A DNA stretch of 64,000 bases from Halobaculum litoreum (GCF_030127125.1 NZ_CP126157.1:186001-250000), one strand, 5' to 3'; shown: positions 8,304 to 19,927, numbered from the stretch's first letter. The notes: generated by a model from the sequence alone, not told the origin. Program-made: numbers and translations.

Positions 8304-10361
8304 TCACTCGCCGGCGTCGAGGCCGAGGCTCGCGGCCGGGGCGGCGACGACGCCGACGCCGTACGCGGGCACCGACGCGTCGCCGACGACCCAGTCGGCG
8401 TCGCCCGGCGCGTCGACGGCCACCGCGTCGGCGCCGAAGTTCAACACCCACGTCAGCCCGTCGCGCTCGGCGACGCGGACCGTCGCCGGAAGCCGCTCCG
8501 TGTGGGCGACGTGGGCGCGCTCGAGGAGGTCGACCGCGAGCGCGTCCGCGAGGTCGGCGCCCGGCTGGACGCCGCAGTACGTCACCGCGCCGTCGCCGAC
8601 CGCGTGGTCCAACACCGCGGGACGGCCCGCCGCCGTCCCGGTTTCGTGGCGGCCCGCGACGGTCGCCTCGTCGGCGACGAGCCACTCGCCCCACGTGTCG
8701 AAGGCGTAGCGGTCGCCGTCGTAGTCGAGCGCCGTCTCGATGGCGTCCGGCGGCGACTCGTGTTGGTCGACGTGTCCGCCGACGAGCGACGTGAACGGCC
8801 CGGGAGCCAACTCCGGCTGGAGCCGGTTGCCGGGGAGTTTGTACCCGGTGCGCGGGCCGAGGAGGAGCTGTCCCCCCTCGCGGACGTACGACGCGACGTG
8901 GTCGGCCAGCGCCTCGTCGGCGAGGTGGAGCGTCGGCGCGACGACGGCCGCGTACGACGAGAGGTCGGCCTCGGGGCGGACGACGTCCACCTGCACGCCG
9001 CGGGCGCGCAACGCCCGGTAGAAGCGGCCGACGAGCTGCCAGTAGTCGAACTCCGGGGAGTGGGGCTGCTCGGAGAGCGCCCACAGGTCGTCGTAGCTGA
9101 ACGCCAGCGCCACGGGTGTGTCGACGCCCGCGAGGTCGAGGTCGGCCAGCTCCGCGGCGGCCGCGCTGGCGTCCTCGAACCCGCGGTCGGGCGTGCCGTC
9201 GTGGCGGAGCAGGCCCGCGTGGTACTGCTCTTGACCCTGCCGGCAGCGCCGCCACCGGAAGTACGAGACGGTGTTGGCGCCGTGGGCGACGGCCTGGTGG
9301 GCCCACAGCCGCATCGCGCCCTCGCCGGGCTGGGGGGCGTACGGCGGCCAGTTGATGTCGCCCGGCTGCTGCTCCATCACCCAGAAGCCCGCGGGCGTCC
9401 GGTAGAGGTCGTGGTTGAGGCTCACCTGGTCGGGGTCGCCCGCGCGGAGCCGCTCGGGCGTCGCCTCGCCCAGCCGGCGGTCCTGTGCGAACCCGGTCGG
9501 GTACGAGTCCCACGTGGCGAACTCCAGCGACTCGGTCACGTCGAACGCGTCCAGCGTCGGGAAGTTGCCCATGAAGTTGTGGGTGACGAACCAGTCGGGG
9601 TTCGCCTCGCGGAGGACGTCCGTCTGGAGCCGGTTGTAGTCGACCGCGCTGTCGCTGGCGAAGCGGCCGAAGTCCAGCAGTCGCGAGGGGTGGTGTTCGG
9701 CGGCCGTGTGCCGCGGCGGGTCGATCTCCGCGAAGTCGGCGTGTTGCTGGCTCCAGAACGTCGTGCCCCACGTCTCGTTGAGCGTCTCGACGTCGTCGTA
9801 GCGGTCGCGACACCACTCGCGGAACGCCGCCGCGCAGTCGTCGCAGTAACACCGGATCGTCCGGTGACAGCCGTACTCGTTGTCGGTCTGCCAGCCGACG
9901 ACGTGCGGGTCGTCCGCGTAGCGGGCGGCCAGCCGCTCGACGACGCGCTCGGTCTCCTCGCGGTAGGCGTCGGAGTTGAAGCAGTAGTGGCGGCGGCTCC
10001 CGAACGCGCGGGTGGTCCCGTCGGCCTCCTCCTGGAGGATCTCGGGGCGCTCGTCGACGAGCCACTTGGGCGGCGTCGCCGTCGGCGTACACAGCACCAC
10101 GTCGATGCCGGCTTCGCCGAGCAGGTCGACCGCCTCGTCGAGCCACTCGAGGTCGAACTCGCCGCGGGTCGGCTCGATGCGTCCCCACGAGAACTCGGCC
10201 ATGCGGACGACCTCGATGCCGGCCTCGACCATCAGCTCCACGTCGCGCTCCCACCGCTCGCGCGGCCAGTGCTCCGGGAAGTAACAGACGCCGATGCGCG
10301 GCGTCTGCGGGTCGTGCGGCTCGTGTGCGATGCGTCCGTCGTCGGTGACGTCGTCGGTCAT
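8304..10361 (-). CDS. bga: Beta-galactosidase, GH42
   Basis: 685 residues, close to characterised haloarchaeal BgaH. Hydrolyses terminal beta-galactosides such as lactose in the cytoplasm; there is no signal peptide. The N-terminal TIM barrel opens with GVCYFPEHWP. The acid/base Glu is in QTDNEYG near residue 165 and the nucleophile Glu is in WVMEQQPGDINWPP near residue 325. The CYCDDC cluster is the metal-binding Cys site of many GH42 enzymes. A trimerisation domain and a small C-terminal beta domain follow. Its ATG overlaps the stop of the GH36 gene, making it the last gene of the galactoside operon. The MFS gene converges on it from the other side. Confidence 0.95.
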   Translation of the reverse strand: MTDDVTDDGRIAHEPHDPQTPRIGVCYFPEHWPRERWERDVELMVEAGIEVVRMAEFSWGRIEPTRGEFDLEWLDEAVDLLGEAGIDVVLCTPTATPPKWLVDERPEILQEEADGTTRAFGSRRHYCFNSDAYREETERVVERLAARYADDPHVVGWQTDNEYGCHRTIRCYCDDCAAAFREWCRDRYDDVETLNETWGTTFWSQQHADFAEIDPPRHTAAEHHPSRLLDFGRFASDSAVDYNRLQTDVLREANPDWFVTHNFMGNFPTLDAFDVTESLEFATWDSYPTGFAQDRRLGEATPERLRAGDPDQVSLNHDLYRTPAGFWVMEQQPGDINWPPYAPQPGEGAMRLWAHQAVAHGANTVSYFRWRRCRQGQEQYHAGLLRHDGTPDRGFEDASAAAAELADLDLAGVDTPVALAFSYDDLWALSEQPHSPEFDYWQLVGRFYRALRARGVQVDVVRPEADLSSYAAVVAPTLHLADEALADHVASYVREGGQLLLGPRTGYKLPGNRLQPELAPGPFTSLVGGHVDQHESPPDAIETALDYDGDRYAFDTWGEWLVADEATVAGRHETGTAAGRPAVLDHAVGDGAVTYCGVQPGADLADALAVDLLERAHVAHTERLPATVRVAERDGLTWVLNFGADAVAVDAPGDADWVVGDASVPAYGVGVVAAPAASLGLDAGE

Positions 10362-12426
10362 TGGTCGGTGAAAGGGATCGTCGTCACGCCGGGCGTCGCG
10401 GTGACGCGGACCGTGCGGTCGCTCGTGCGCTCGCCGGCGTTCGTCGTCAGTCGGTCCGGCACCGCGAGCGTCAACTCCATCGGCGCGTCCGACTCGAGGG
10501 TGATCGAGAGGATGTCGTCGGCGCGTTCGACCGCCGTCACCTGCGCCGCGGCGTTCGCGAGGTGGCGCGCGCCGACCAGTCGGGGGCGTCGGTCGCCGGC
10601 GCGGCGTGGACGAGCACCACGCCGTGGGGCCGAACCACGCGCTCGACCGCCCCGTCGTGGAGCCCGTCCTCGCCGAACACGTCGACGGCGACCGTCTCCG
10701 CGGCGTCGAGGTGGTCGCTGGGGTCCACCCGCACGGTCGCCGCCTCGTCGCGCCAGTTGAACGCCGCGACGGCGACGGCGCCGTCGGCCGGCCGGCGGCA
10801 GACGACCCGCTCGGGGAACTCCCGGTCGCCGACGCCGACGACCTCGCCCGCCCCGACCGGGGGGAGCGTCCGCTCGAACAGGTCGCGCCCCGCGTCGTCG
10901 ATCTCGGCGATCTTGTCGCTGAGGACGTTCGTCCCGCCCGTCAACGCGACGAGCGCGGCGAACGACCGCCGCTCGGCGTCGGTGAGGTCGGTCGTCGTGC
11001 GGACGAGTTGGCAGTCGGGGTCGTTCAGCCACAGGCGCCGGTGGCAGAACTGCCGGTTGAGGACGTTTCGGACGGCGTTCTCGTGGGCGGGTTCGCTGGC
11101 GGCCTCCTCCTCGCGGCGCCAGTACGGCGCCGTGTCGGGGCCGACGCGCATCGCGTCGACGAGGCCGACGCTGGGGAACCCCGGCGCGCCGCAGCCGAGC
11201 ACGAACGTGTCGCCGACGGCCTCGCGGATCGTCGCCAGCCCGTGCCGATACGCCTGCGCGCGGGTGACGTCCGCGTGGCGCTCCCCGGGCAACGCGGCGG
11301 CGTACAGGAAGTCGAGCTTCAGGTAGTCGATGCCCCACTCGTCGACGACGGTGCGGAACGTCTCGCGGAGCCACGCGGTCGCCCCGGGGTGGGTGACGTC
11401 GAGGCCGTACATCGGCCCGTGGCGGGCGCCGGCGTCGACCGGGTCGCCGTCGGCGTCGGCGAGCAGCCACTCCGGGTGCTCGGCGGCCAACCGCGAGTCG
11501 GCCTGCACGTAGAACGGCGCCAGCCAGAGGCCGGCGGTGTGGCCGGCCGCGGCGATGTCGTCGCGCAACGCCCGCATGTCGTCGAAGCCGGCCGCGAGCG
11601 TGCGCCAGTCGCCGAACGCCGTCTCGTAGCCGTCGTCGATCTGGACCACGTCGAGCGGGACGCCCCACTCGTCGAGCGCGGCGACGTTGTCGCGCACGTC
11701 GTCGGCCGTGACGTCGGTGAAGTAGTGGTACCACGAACACCAGCCGGTCGGCGCCGACGCGGGCACGCGGGCGTCCAGCCGCTCGCCGACGGCGTCGGCG
11801 AGGGCCGCCAGCGCCGCGTCGACCGGCCGGGTCGCGTCCACGCGCAGCCGCGCCGCCTGCCGGCGCTCGCCCGGCGCGAGCGACACCCCGTCGCCGGGGC
11901 AGACGGCGGTGAGCGTCACCGGGTCGACGCCGACGTCGAAGCGCGTCAAGTACGTCTCGTGGTCGAGGAAGCCCAGCGTCACCGTCCCGGCGTCGCCGGA
12001 GAGCGCCGTCACCGCGTGGCTCGTGCGCGCGTCGTCGGGCGCGGCCACGTCGGTCATCTGCGGCACCGCCGCGGGCGCCTCCGGCCGGAACGGCTCGTCG
12101 AGGCGCGTCGTCGCCGTCGGCGTCCACGACTGGTAGCCGTGTTCGTACAGGCGGTCGCCGGCGGCGAAGGCGGTGTCGGCTTCGTCGATCACCGCGATGT
12201 CGCCCAGCGCGACCGGCTCGTCGCCGTCGTTGACGACGGTGACGGTCACGTCGACGGCGTCGTCGGCGGCCGCCAGCGACACCGTCGTCGGGAGGGGCTC
12301 GCCGGCGGTCGTCGTCGCCGACACCGACCCCGAACAGAGCGTGGTTCCGCCCGTGACGACGGAGAGCGCGTCGGCCGCCGGGTCGTACGCCACCGCGGTG
12401 GCGCCGGCGCTCGCGCGCTCGGTCAC
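10358..12426 (-). pseudogene. Alpha-galactosidase, GH36, frame broken near the 3' end
   Basis: Starts at the GTG overlapping the SDR stop. One frame runs from 12426 to a stop at 10537; the remaining ~60 residues continue in another frame to 10358, where the stop overlaps the beta-galactosidase ATG. GH36 signatures: WCSWYHYF near residue 200, VVQIDDGYE, the nucleophile Asp in DYLKLDFLY, CGAPGFPSVG, and the acid/base region MRVGPD. The break lies in the five-G run near 10582-10586; one more base there joins the frames (ATDAP into LVGARHLANA). The catalytic domain is intact, so even the broken form might work with an altered C-terminal beta domain. It would release galactose from alpha-galactosides such as melibiose or raffinose. 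The preserved overlaps at both ends favour sequencing error. Confidence 0.88.
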
Positions 12427-13280
12427 TCCCCGTCCTCCCCGCGGCGGCCCTCTCCGTCGCGGCGACGGGCGCGGTAGTCGGGCAGGGTGTCGTCCTGCAT
12501 GACAGCGGTGCGGCCGCCGTCGACGAGGAGGTTCGCGCCGGTGACGAAGCCGGCCTCGTCGCTCGCGAGGAACGCGACCGCGGCGGCGACGTCGGCCGGC
12601 GTGCCGAGGCGGCCGACCGGGTGGATCGACTCGAGGTGGGCGCGGTACTCGGGGTCCATGTCCTCGGTGGTCCGCTCGATGGCGACCCAGCCGGGGTTGA
12701 CCGTGTTGACGCGGACGTCCGGCCCCAGGTCCAGCGCCATCGCGCGCGTCATGCCGTTGATGCCGGCCTTCACCGCGTTGTACGGGAACATCGCGGGCAT
12801 CGTGCAGAACGCGTGGTTCGAGGACATGTTGACGATCGCGCCCCCGTCCATGCGCTCGGCCGCCGCCTTGGCGCACAGCCAGAACGACCGGAAGTCCGTC
12901 TCGAGGACGAACGCCCAGTCGTCCATCGTCGCCTCGTCGACGGCCGTGTTCGTCTCCACGCCCGCGTTGTTGACGAGCACGTCCACGCCGCCGAACGCCT
13001 CGACGGTCGCGTCGAACAGCGCCGCGATGTCGTCGGGGTCGCGCATGTCCGCGCGGACGAACGTGGCGACGCCGCCCGCGGCCTCGATGTCCGCGACGGT
13101 CGCCTCGCCGGCGTCGGCGCTGCGGCCGGTGACGATCACCTGCGCGCCCTCGGCCGCGAGGCGTCGGGCGACGCCGGCGCCGATGCCCCGCGTCGACCCG
13201 GTGACGACCGCCACCTGCCCGGCGAAGCGGTCGCCGACGGCGGCGGCGTCCGTCTCCACGGCGGCGCGCTCGCTCACCAT
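12423..13280 (-). CDS. SDR oxidoreductase, probable galactose dehydrogenase
   Basis: 285 residues. Classical short-chain dehydrogenase: nucleotide motif TGSTRGIGAG near residue 29, NNAG in mid-domain, catalytic Ser in NMSSNHAF, YNAVK for the Tyr-Lys pair, and PGWVAIERT after it. NAD(P)-dependent. It sits between galactonate dehydratase and alpha-galactosidase in one operon with overlapping ends, so oxidation of D-galactose to galactonolactone is the most economical role. That substrate is inferred from context, not from residues. The ATG at 13280 overlaps the stop of the dehydratase; a GTG one codon later is equally possible. Confidence 0.88.
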   Translation of the reverse strand: MVSERAAVETDAAAVGDRFAGQVAVVTGSTRGIGAGVARRLAAEGAQVIVTGRSADAGEATVADIEAAGGVATFVRADMRDPDDIAALFDATVEAFGGVDVLVNNAGVETNTAVDEATMDDWAFVLETDFRSFWLCAKAAAERMDGGAIVNMSSNHAFCTMPAMFPYNAVKAGINGMTRAMALDLGPDVRVNTVNPGWVAIERTTEDMDPEYRAHLESIHPVGRLGTPADVAAAVAFLASDEAGFVTGANLLVDGGRTAVMQDDTLPDYRARRRDGEGRRGEDGE

Positions 13281-14421
13281 TCGGCCACGCTCCCGTCCTC
13301 GTGGCGCCACACGGGGTTGTGCCAGTCGACGTCGCCTTCCATGTCCCGGACGTGCTCCTCGTCGATCTCGATGCCGAGGCCGGGGCCGTCGGGCAGTTCG
13401 ACGAAGCCGTCGTCGAACTCGAACACGGACGGGTCCGCGAGGTAGTCGAGCACGTCGCTCGTCTCGTTGTAGTGGATGTCGAGGCTCTGCTCTTGGATGA
13501 GGACGTTCGGCGAGCAGGCGTCGACCTGCACGCAGGAGGCCAACGCGATCGGGCCCAGCGGGCAGTGCGGGGCCATCGCCACGTCGTACGCCTCGGCCAT
13601 CGCGGCGATCTTTTTCACCTCGGTGATCCCGCCGGCGTGGGACAGGTCGGGCTGGATCACGTCGACGGCGCCGTTCTCGAAGACCTCCTTGAAGTCCCAC
13701 CGGCTGTACATCCGCTCGCCGGTCGCGATGGGGACGGTCGTGTGGGCGGCGATGCCGGGGAGTTCGTCGTTGTGCTCGGGGAGCACCGGCTCCTCGACGA
13801 ACATCGGCTCGTACGGCTCCAGCGCCTTCGCGAGCCGCTTGGCCATCGGCTTGGAGACGCGCCCGTGGAAGTCGACGCCGATGTCGACCTCCGGGCCGAC
13901 CGTCTCGCGGACGGCCGCCAGCCGCTCGCGGGCGGCGTCGATCGACGCCGGCGAGTCGATCCGGCGAAGCTCCGGCGTCGCGTTCATCTTCAGCGCCGAA
14001 AAGCCCTGATCGACCTTCTCGGCGGCCGCCTGCGCGACGCCCTCCGGGCGGTCGCCGCCGACCCACTGGTACACCCGGACGCGGTCGCGCGCCCGGCCGC
14101 CCAGCAGTTCGTACACCGGGGCGCCGAACTGCTTCCCCTTGAGGTCCCACAGCGCCTGGTCGATGCCGGCGATCGCCGACATCAACACCGGCCCGCCGCG
14201 GTAGAAGCCGCCGCGGTACATCGTCTGCCAGTGGTCCTCGATCGGCGTCGGGTCCTCGCCGAGCAGGTACGTGTCGAGCAGTTCCTCGACGGCCGTGCGG
14301 ACGGTCCGCGCGCGGCCCTCGACGACCGGCTCGCCCCAGCCGACGCGGCCGTCGCTGGTCTCGATGCGCAAGAACAGCCACCGCGGGGGCACCTGGTACA
14401 GGTCGTAGTCGACGATCCTCG

Positions 14422-14425
<4 letters not shown>
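13274..14425 (-). CDS. dgoD: D-galactonate dehydratase family (enolase superfamily)
   Basis: 383 residues of the mandelate racemase/muconate-lactonising group. The barrel shows ALKMNA, a metal-ligand series in VDFHGRV, FVEEPV and TGERMYSRWDF, and the His loop APHCPLGP, the pattern of D-galactonate dehydratase (GalD). Reaction: D-galactonate to 2-keto-3-deoxygalactonate plus water, the second oxidative step for galactose in the DeLey-Doudoroff route. Its ATG overlaps the ABC ATPase stop and its end overlaps the SDR start. The KDGal kinase and aldolase that should follow are not in the window. Confidence 0.88.
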
Positions 14426-15552
<1,127 letters not shown>

Positions 15553-15559
15553 AGTGAAT

Positions 15560-16483
15560 TCACTCCTTGACGGCGCCCGCGAGGATCCCGCTGACGAACT
15601 GTTTCTGGAGGAACAGGAACAGCAGGAACACCGGGATCACCGACAGGGCCGCGGCGACCATGATCTGGTCGTAGTAGACGCGCTGTGCGCCGACGAGTTG
15701 GTTGATGGCGACCGGGATCGTGTACTTCCCCTGGTCGAGGATGACCAGCGGGAACAGGAACAGGTTCCACTGGAACAGGAACAGGATGATCGCCAGCGCC
15801 GCCAACGACGACTTCATCGTCGGCAGCGCGATCTTGTAGTACAGCTGGAACTCCGTGGCGCCGTCCATGCGGGCCGACTCCAACAGGGCGTCGGGGATCG
15901 ACCGCATGTTCTGGCGCATCAGGAAGATGCCCAGCGGGTTCGCCGCCCACGGGAGGATGATCGCCCAGTAGTTGTTCGTCAGCCCGAGTTGGCTCATGAG
16001 GAGGAACAGCGGGATGACGAGCAGCTGGATGGGTAAGATCAGCGTCGCGAGGATGGCGTAGAAGATCGGCTTCTTGAAGCGGAACTCGTACTTCGCGAAC
16101 GCGAACCCCGCCATCGAACACAGCAGCAGCGACAGCGCCGTGTACACGACCGCGACGAAGATACTGCTCTCCATCGCGCCCATGTCCCACAGGTGCCAGA
16201 AGTCGTACGCGAAGTAGAACGGACCCAGGTCGATGTACTGGGTCATCTCGCCGGGGTGGCCGACGAACTGGACGTTCTGGCGGGCCTGCAGCGACTCGAA
16301 GTTCGCGAGGAAGCTGTCGCCCGGCAGCAGGCGCGGCGACGTCGACGAGAGGAACTCCGACTCCTTCAGCGTCGACGCGACGGCGATCCAGTACAGCGGC
16401 ACCATCGTCACGACGGCGCCAAGCAGGACGAACGCGTAGGTGAGGAACTGCCACACCGCCTCGCGGCGGGTCTCCTCACGCAT
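15560..16483 (-). CDS. Sugar ABC transporter permease (MalG type)
   Basis: 307 residues, six hydrophobic segments. The EAA loop ESARMDGATEFQLYYKIALP, which docks to the ATPase, is characteristic of the CUT1 inner-membrane subunit with the shorter N-terminus. The long periplasm-side loop between segments 1 and 2 is unusually extended (about 90 residues, including QARQNVQFVGHPGEMTQY). Its start overlaps the end of the MalF-type gene by 8 bp; translational coupling is likely. Confidence 0.93.
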   Translation of the reverse strand: MREETRREAVWQFLTYAFVLLGAVVTMVPLYWIAVASTLKESEFLSSTSPRLLPGDSFLANFESLQARQNVQFVGHPGEMTQYIDLGPFYFAYDFWHLWDMGAMESSIFVAVVYTALSLLLCSMAGFAFAKYEFRFKKPIFYAILATLILPIQLLVIPLFLLMSQLGLTNNYWAIILPWAANPLGIFLMRQNMRSIPDALLESARMDGATEFQLYYKIALPTMKSSLAALAIILFLFQWNLFLFPLVILDQGKYTIPVAINQLVGAQRVYYDQIMVAAALSVIPVFLLFLFLQKQFVSGILAGAVKE

Positions 16484-17492
16484 CGGCGGACCCCCCGATA
16501 CGCAGTTGGGCGGCCGACAACAGGCTGACCACGAAGATGAGCACGTACGTCAGCGCGCTCGCGTAGCCCAGCCGGAAGTCGATGAACGCCGTCTGGTAGA
16601 TGTACTGCACGATGGTGATCGTCGAGTCCAGCGGCGCGCCGCCGCTGTTGATGATCACGGGCTCGCTGAACAGCTTGAACGTCCCGATCGTCGAGGTGAC
16701 GAACACGAACAGCAGCACCGGTCGCAGCTGCGGCACGGTGACGTACCGGAACTTCTCGATCCGGCTCGCGCCGTCGATCTCGGCGGCCTCGTACAGCTGC
16801 TGGGGGATGTTCTGCAGGCCCGCCAGCAGGATGATCATGTTGTAGCCGGTCCAGCGCCACGTGACGGCCCCGACGATGGTCATGCGCGACCAGAAGGAGC
16901 TACTGAGCCACGGGATCGCCGGCAGGCCGACGCTCGTGAGCAGGTAGTTCACCAGCCCGGACTCCTGCATCAACAGGAGGAACACCGTCGAGTAGGCGAC
17001 GAGGTTCGCCGACACGGGTAACGCGAGCACCGTGCGGAACACGCCGCGGAACTTGACGAACGAGGCGTTGAGCGCCACCGCGAACAGCAGCGCCAGCCCC
17101 ACCATCAGCGGCACCTGCACCAGCAGGATGAACAGCGTGTTGAACGACGCCTGCAGGAACAGCGTGTCGGTGAACATCGCCGTGTAGTTCTGCAGCCCGA
17201 CGAACTCCAGTTCCGCGATGCGGGTCAACTGGAACTCGAACCCGGGCAGGTCGATCCACAGCAGCGTCTCGTCGCTCACCCCCTCGAACCGGAAGAACGA
17301 GAGGTAGAACGTGTAGAGGATCGGGAAGCCGAGGAACAGCGTGAACAGCAGGAACGTCGGCAGCAGGAACACGTAGCCGACGCCGCTCTCCCCGAGGCCG
17401 GGAAGCCGACGGCTCAGGGCCTGTCGAAAGAACCGAGCCCGGTCCCGAACGGTCGGGTCCGACAGCGGCTCGTTGGAAGTTGGTGCGGCCAT
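16476..17492 (-). CDS. Sugar ABC transporter permease (MalF/UgpA type)
   Basis: 338 residues with an N-terminal cytoplasmic stretch, a first helix (VGYVFLLPTFLLFTLFLGFP), a large extracellular loop and five further helices. The EAA loop is EAAEIDGASRIEKFRYVTVP. It pairs with the downstream MalG-type subunit to form the translocation channel. It follows the binding-protein gene by 11 bp. Confidence 0.93.
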   Translation of the reverse strand: MAAPTSNEPLSDPTVRDRARFFRQALSRRLPGLGESGVGYVFLLPTFLLFTLFLGFPILYTFYLSFFRFEGVSDETLLWIDLPGFEFQLTRIAELEFVGLQNYTAMFTDTLFLQASFNTLFILLVQVPLMVGLALLFAVALNASFVKFRGVFRTVLALPVSANLVAYSTVFLLLMQESGLVNYLLTSVGLPAIPWLSSSFWSRMTIVGAVTWRWTGYNMIILLAGLQNIPQQLYEAAEIDGASRIEKFRYVTVPQLRPVLLFVFVTSTIGTFKLFSEPVIINSGGAPLDSTITIVQYIYQTAFIDFRLGYASALTYVLIFVVSLLSAAQLRIGGSADA

Positions 17493-17503
17493 GCGGGTGG
17501 TGC

Positions 17504-18877
17504 TCAGGCGAGGTCGCGACCAGTCCGGTCGGCGACCTGCTTGGCCGCCGCGTCGATCGCTTCCTTGGGGGTCTTGTTCCCGGTCATCATGTCACGGAAG
17601 TGCGTGTTGATCGCCTTCGTGACCTCCGGCGTGTCGACCGTGTAGCGGTACGGCGCGATCTCCGGGGCGACCTCGGCGAACATGCGGCCCGCCTCTTGCC
17701 CGTCGAGGAACTCGCTGCCCTGGTCGAACGCGTCGGACTCGTAGGCGGACTCCAGCGCCGGGAAGATCCCGTACTCCTCGTACATGGTGAGCTGGTGCTC
17801 CTTGCTGCCCAGCGTGTAGGCCATGTAGTCCCACGCGCGACGCGCGGTCTGGTCGTCGACCTGCTTCGCGATGGTGACGTTGGAGCCGCCCCAGTTGGTT
17901 GCGCGCGAGCCGCCCGACTCGATGGCCGGCGGCTTGATGGCGCCCCACTTGCCGGCCGTGTCGCCGAGTTCGGCCTTCAGCGTGCCCTCGATCCACGCGC
18001 CGGCGGTCAGGCTGGCGGTGGTCCCCTCGCCGAAGGCGGTGAACCACGCCGACGACCACGAGGCGAGGTCGTTCGCGACGCCCGAGTCGCGCAGCCGCTT
18101 GAGGATGCGCGCCACCTGCAGGCTCTTGTCGGAGTTGATGTTCACCGCGCCGTTGCTGGTGAACGGCTGGCCGCCCAGCTGGCGGAACATCATCCGCCAC
18201 AGGCCGTCGTAGTCGTTGGACGGCAGGTTGAGGAGGTACTGACCGTCGGGGAGCTTCTTCCCCTCCTCGATGTACTGGTCCCACGTCTCGACGCTCGTGG
18301 GGTCGATGTCGTGCTCCGCCATCACGTCGCGGCGGTAGAACGTCCCGACCGGGCCGATGTCCCACGGGAGGGCGTACGTCCCGCCGTCCTTCTCGAGGGG
18401 GCCCCACTTCCCGGAGACGAACTCGTCTTTGATGCCGGCCTCCGCGAGCCAGTCGGAGATGTCGCGCAGCCCGCCGGTGTCGACCCACGAGGCGGCGTCG
18501 ACGCTCTCCATCATCGCCGCACCCGGAGCGCCCGAGCCCGACAGGAGCGTCGACTTGAACTTGTCTTTCATGTCGGCGCGACCGATCTGCGTGATCGTGA
18601 TGTCGCCGCCGTGTTCCTCCTCGTAGGGCTCGTCGATCAGGTCGAGCGACTTCGCCGCGACGTCCCAGCCCCACACCTCGGCCGACTGCGCCATCGCCGG
18701 GCCGCTCGTGGTGCTCGTGCTGCCGCCGCTCGAATCCCCGCCGGACTCGCTCGTCCCGCCGCCGTCCGACTGCGCGGGGTCGCCCGTTCCGACACAGCCG
18801 GCCAGGCCCGCGAGGCCCGCCAGCCCTGCTCCCTTCAGCACGCGTCGCCGCCCAGTTTTGTTGGTAGGCTTTCGCAT
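17504..18877 (-). CDS. Sugar-binding lipoprotein of the ABC importer
   Basis: 457 residues, extracellular solute-binding protein family 1. The N-terminus has a twin-arginine signal (GRRRVLKGAGLAGL) ending in a lipobox (LAGC), then a Ser/Gly/Thr-rich spacer, so it is exported folded by Tat and lipid-anchored outside the cell. The rest matches sugar-binding folds (EEHGGDITITQIG; AYTLGSKEHQLTMYEEYG near the C-terminus). It is the first gene of the galactoside operon and is led by a TATA-like box. A galacto-oligosaccharide ligand is inferred from the operon. Confidence 0.93.
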   Translation of the reverse strand: MRKPTNKTGRRRVLKGAGLAGLAGLAGCVGTGDPAQSDGGGTSESGGDSSGGSTSTTSGPAMAQSAEVWGWDVAAKSLDLIDEPYEEEHGGDITITQIGRADMKDKFKSTLLSGSGAPGAAMMESVDAASWVDTGGLRDISDWLAEAGIKDEFVSGKWGPLEKDGGTYALPWDIGPVGTFYRRDVMAEHDIDPTSVETWDQYIEEGKKLPDGQYLLNLPSNDYDGLWRMMFRQLGGQPFTSNGAVNINSDKSLQVARILKRLRDSGVANDLASWSSAWFTAFGEGTTASLTAGAWIEGTLKAELGDTAGKWGAIKPPAIESGGSRATNWGGSNVTIAKQVDDQTARRAWDYMAYTLGSKEHQLTMYEEYGIFPALESAYESDAFDQGSEFLDGQEAGRMFAEVAPEIAPYRYTVDTPEVTKAINTHFRDMMTGNKTPKEAIDAAAKQVADRTGRDLA

Positions 18878-19183
18878 AGGTCGTACTCACCATGTGTCTA
18901 CTATTCCTATTTATTTGTTGTGGTGAGTCGATACTCTACGGCAACTACATCGCTTCTACGTCCCAAATTAGATATTCACGATCGGCCCTTCTTAAGCAAG
19001 CCGTTTAGGATGGCTGAACGTGAAAGTGGCCGATCGATCGGCGGGATACCCCGCTACACACCTCGAACAGACCGGTTCCGTAAGGTATGCCCCGTGCGGC
19101 CCGACCTTCATGAACGTTCACAATCGACGCGAACTGTTCGGCTTCGGTGAACGATTTATATACCGGCGGGCCACACACGGACC
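18878..19183. promoter_or_regulatory. Divergent promoter region, galactoside operon / IclR regulator
   Basis: 306 bp between divergent starts. The minus-strand TATA-like AAATAAATAGG occupies about 18906-18916, ~35 bp before the lipoprotein ATG. The plus-strand TTTATATA at 19155-19162 is ~26 bp before the regulator ATG. Between them is a 10-bp palindrome, TGAACGTTCA, at 19111-19120, and further TGAACG/GTGAAC elements occur near 19015 and 19146. These are candidate operators for the IclR protein encoded alongside. The region is clearly AT-richer than its flanks. Confidence 0.6.
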
Positions 19184-19927
19184 ATGAGCGAGTACCCCGT
19201 CGGCGCGAGCCACACCACCGCGAGGGTCGTCGAGGCCCTAGTGGACGTGGACGACGCCGGCGTGACGGAGTTGGCTCGCGAGTTGGAGGTGTCGAAGGGC
19301 ACCGTCCACAACCACTTGCGGACGCTCGAACGCCTCGGCGTCGTGCGGTCGACCGACGGCCGGTACCGCCTCGGACTGGCGCTCCTCGACACGGGGATGG
19401 CCGTTCGGGACCGCCTCCCGTTGTACCGGACCGCCCGCGAGTACGTCACCGACCTCGCCGAGACGACCGGGGAGTCGACCGTCCTCGTCGTCGCGGAGGA
19501 CGACGAGGCCGTGTACGTCGACGTCCGTCGCTCGGACCGCAACCACTACCGGCTGCGACCCGGCAGTCGCGTCCCGCTCCACACGACGGCACCGGGGAAG
19601 GTGGTGCTCGCGTACCGCTCGGCCGAGGAGATCGACCGCTACGCCGAGGCGACCGACGCGACGCCGACGGACCGCACCCTCGACGCCAGCCGTTCGCTGC
19701 GCGACGAGCTCGGATCCGTCGAGGACCGCGGCCTCGCGTTCGACCGCGGGGAGCTGATCTCGGACATGCGGGGCGTGGCCGCGCCGATCACCGCCGACGG
19801 GACGGTCGTGGGCGCGCTCGGCGTGCAGGGACCACACGAACGGTTCTCGGGCAAGCGCCTCGAGGAGGACCTCCCCGGGCTGGTGTTGAGCACGGCGAAG
19901 CAGGCCGGACTGGCGCTGGATCGGTGA
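19184..19927 (+). CDS. IclR-family transcriptional regulator
   Basis: 247 residues. N-terminal winged helix (residues ~10-65: VTELARELEVSKGTVHNHLRTL), then the IclR effector domain (VYVDVRRSDRNHYRLRPGSR; HTTAPGKVVLAY; RGVAAPITADGTVVGALGVQGP). Divergent from the galactoside transport and degradation operon, so it most likely controls that operon and itself, with galactose or a catabolite as effector; that is inference from position. The ATG is supported by a TATA box at leaderless spacing. Confidence 0.93.
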   Translation: MSEYPVGASHTTARVVEALVDVDDAGVTELARELEVSKGTVHNHLRTLERLGVVRSTDGRYRLGLALLDTGMAVRDRLPLYRTAREYVTDLAETTGESTVLVVAEDDEAVYVDVRRSDRNHYRLRPGSRVPLHTTAPGKVVLAYRSAEEIDRYAEATDATPTDRTLDASRSLRDELGSVEDRGLAFDRGELISDMRGVAAPITADGTVVGALGVQGPHERFSGKRLEEDLPGLVLSTAKQAGLALDR

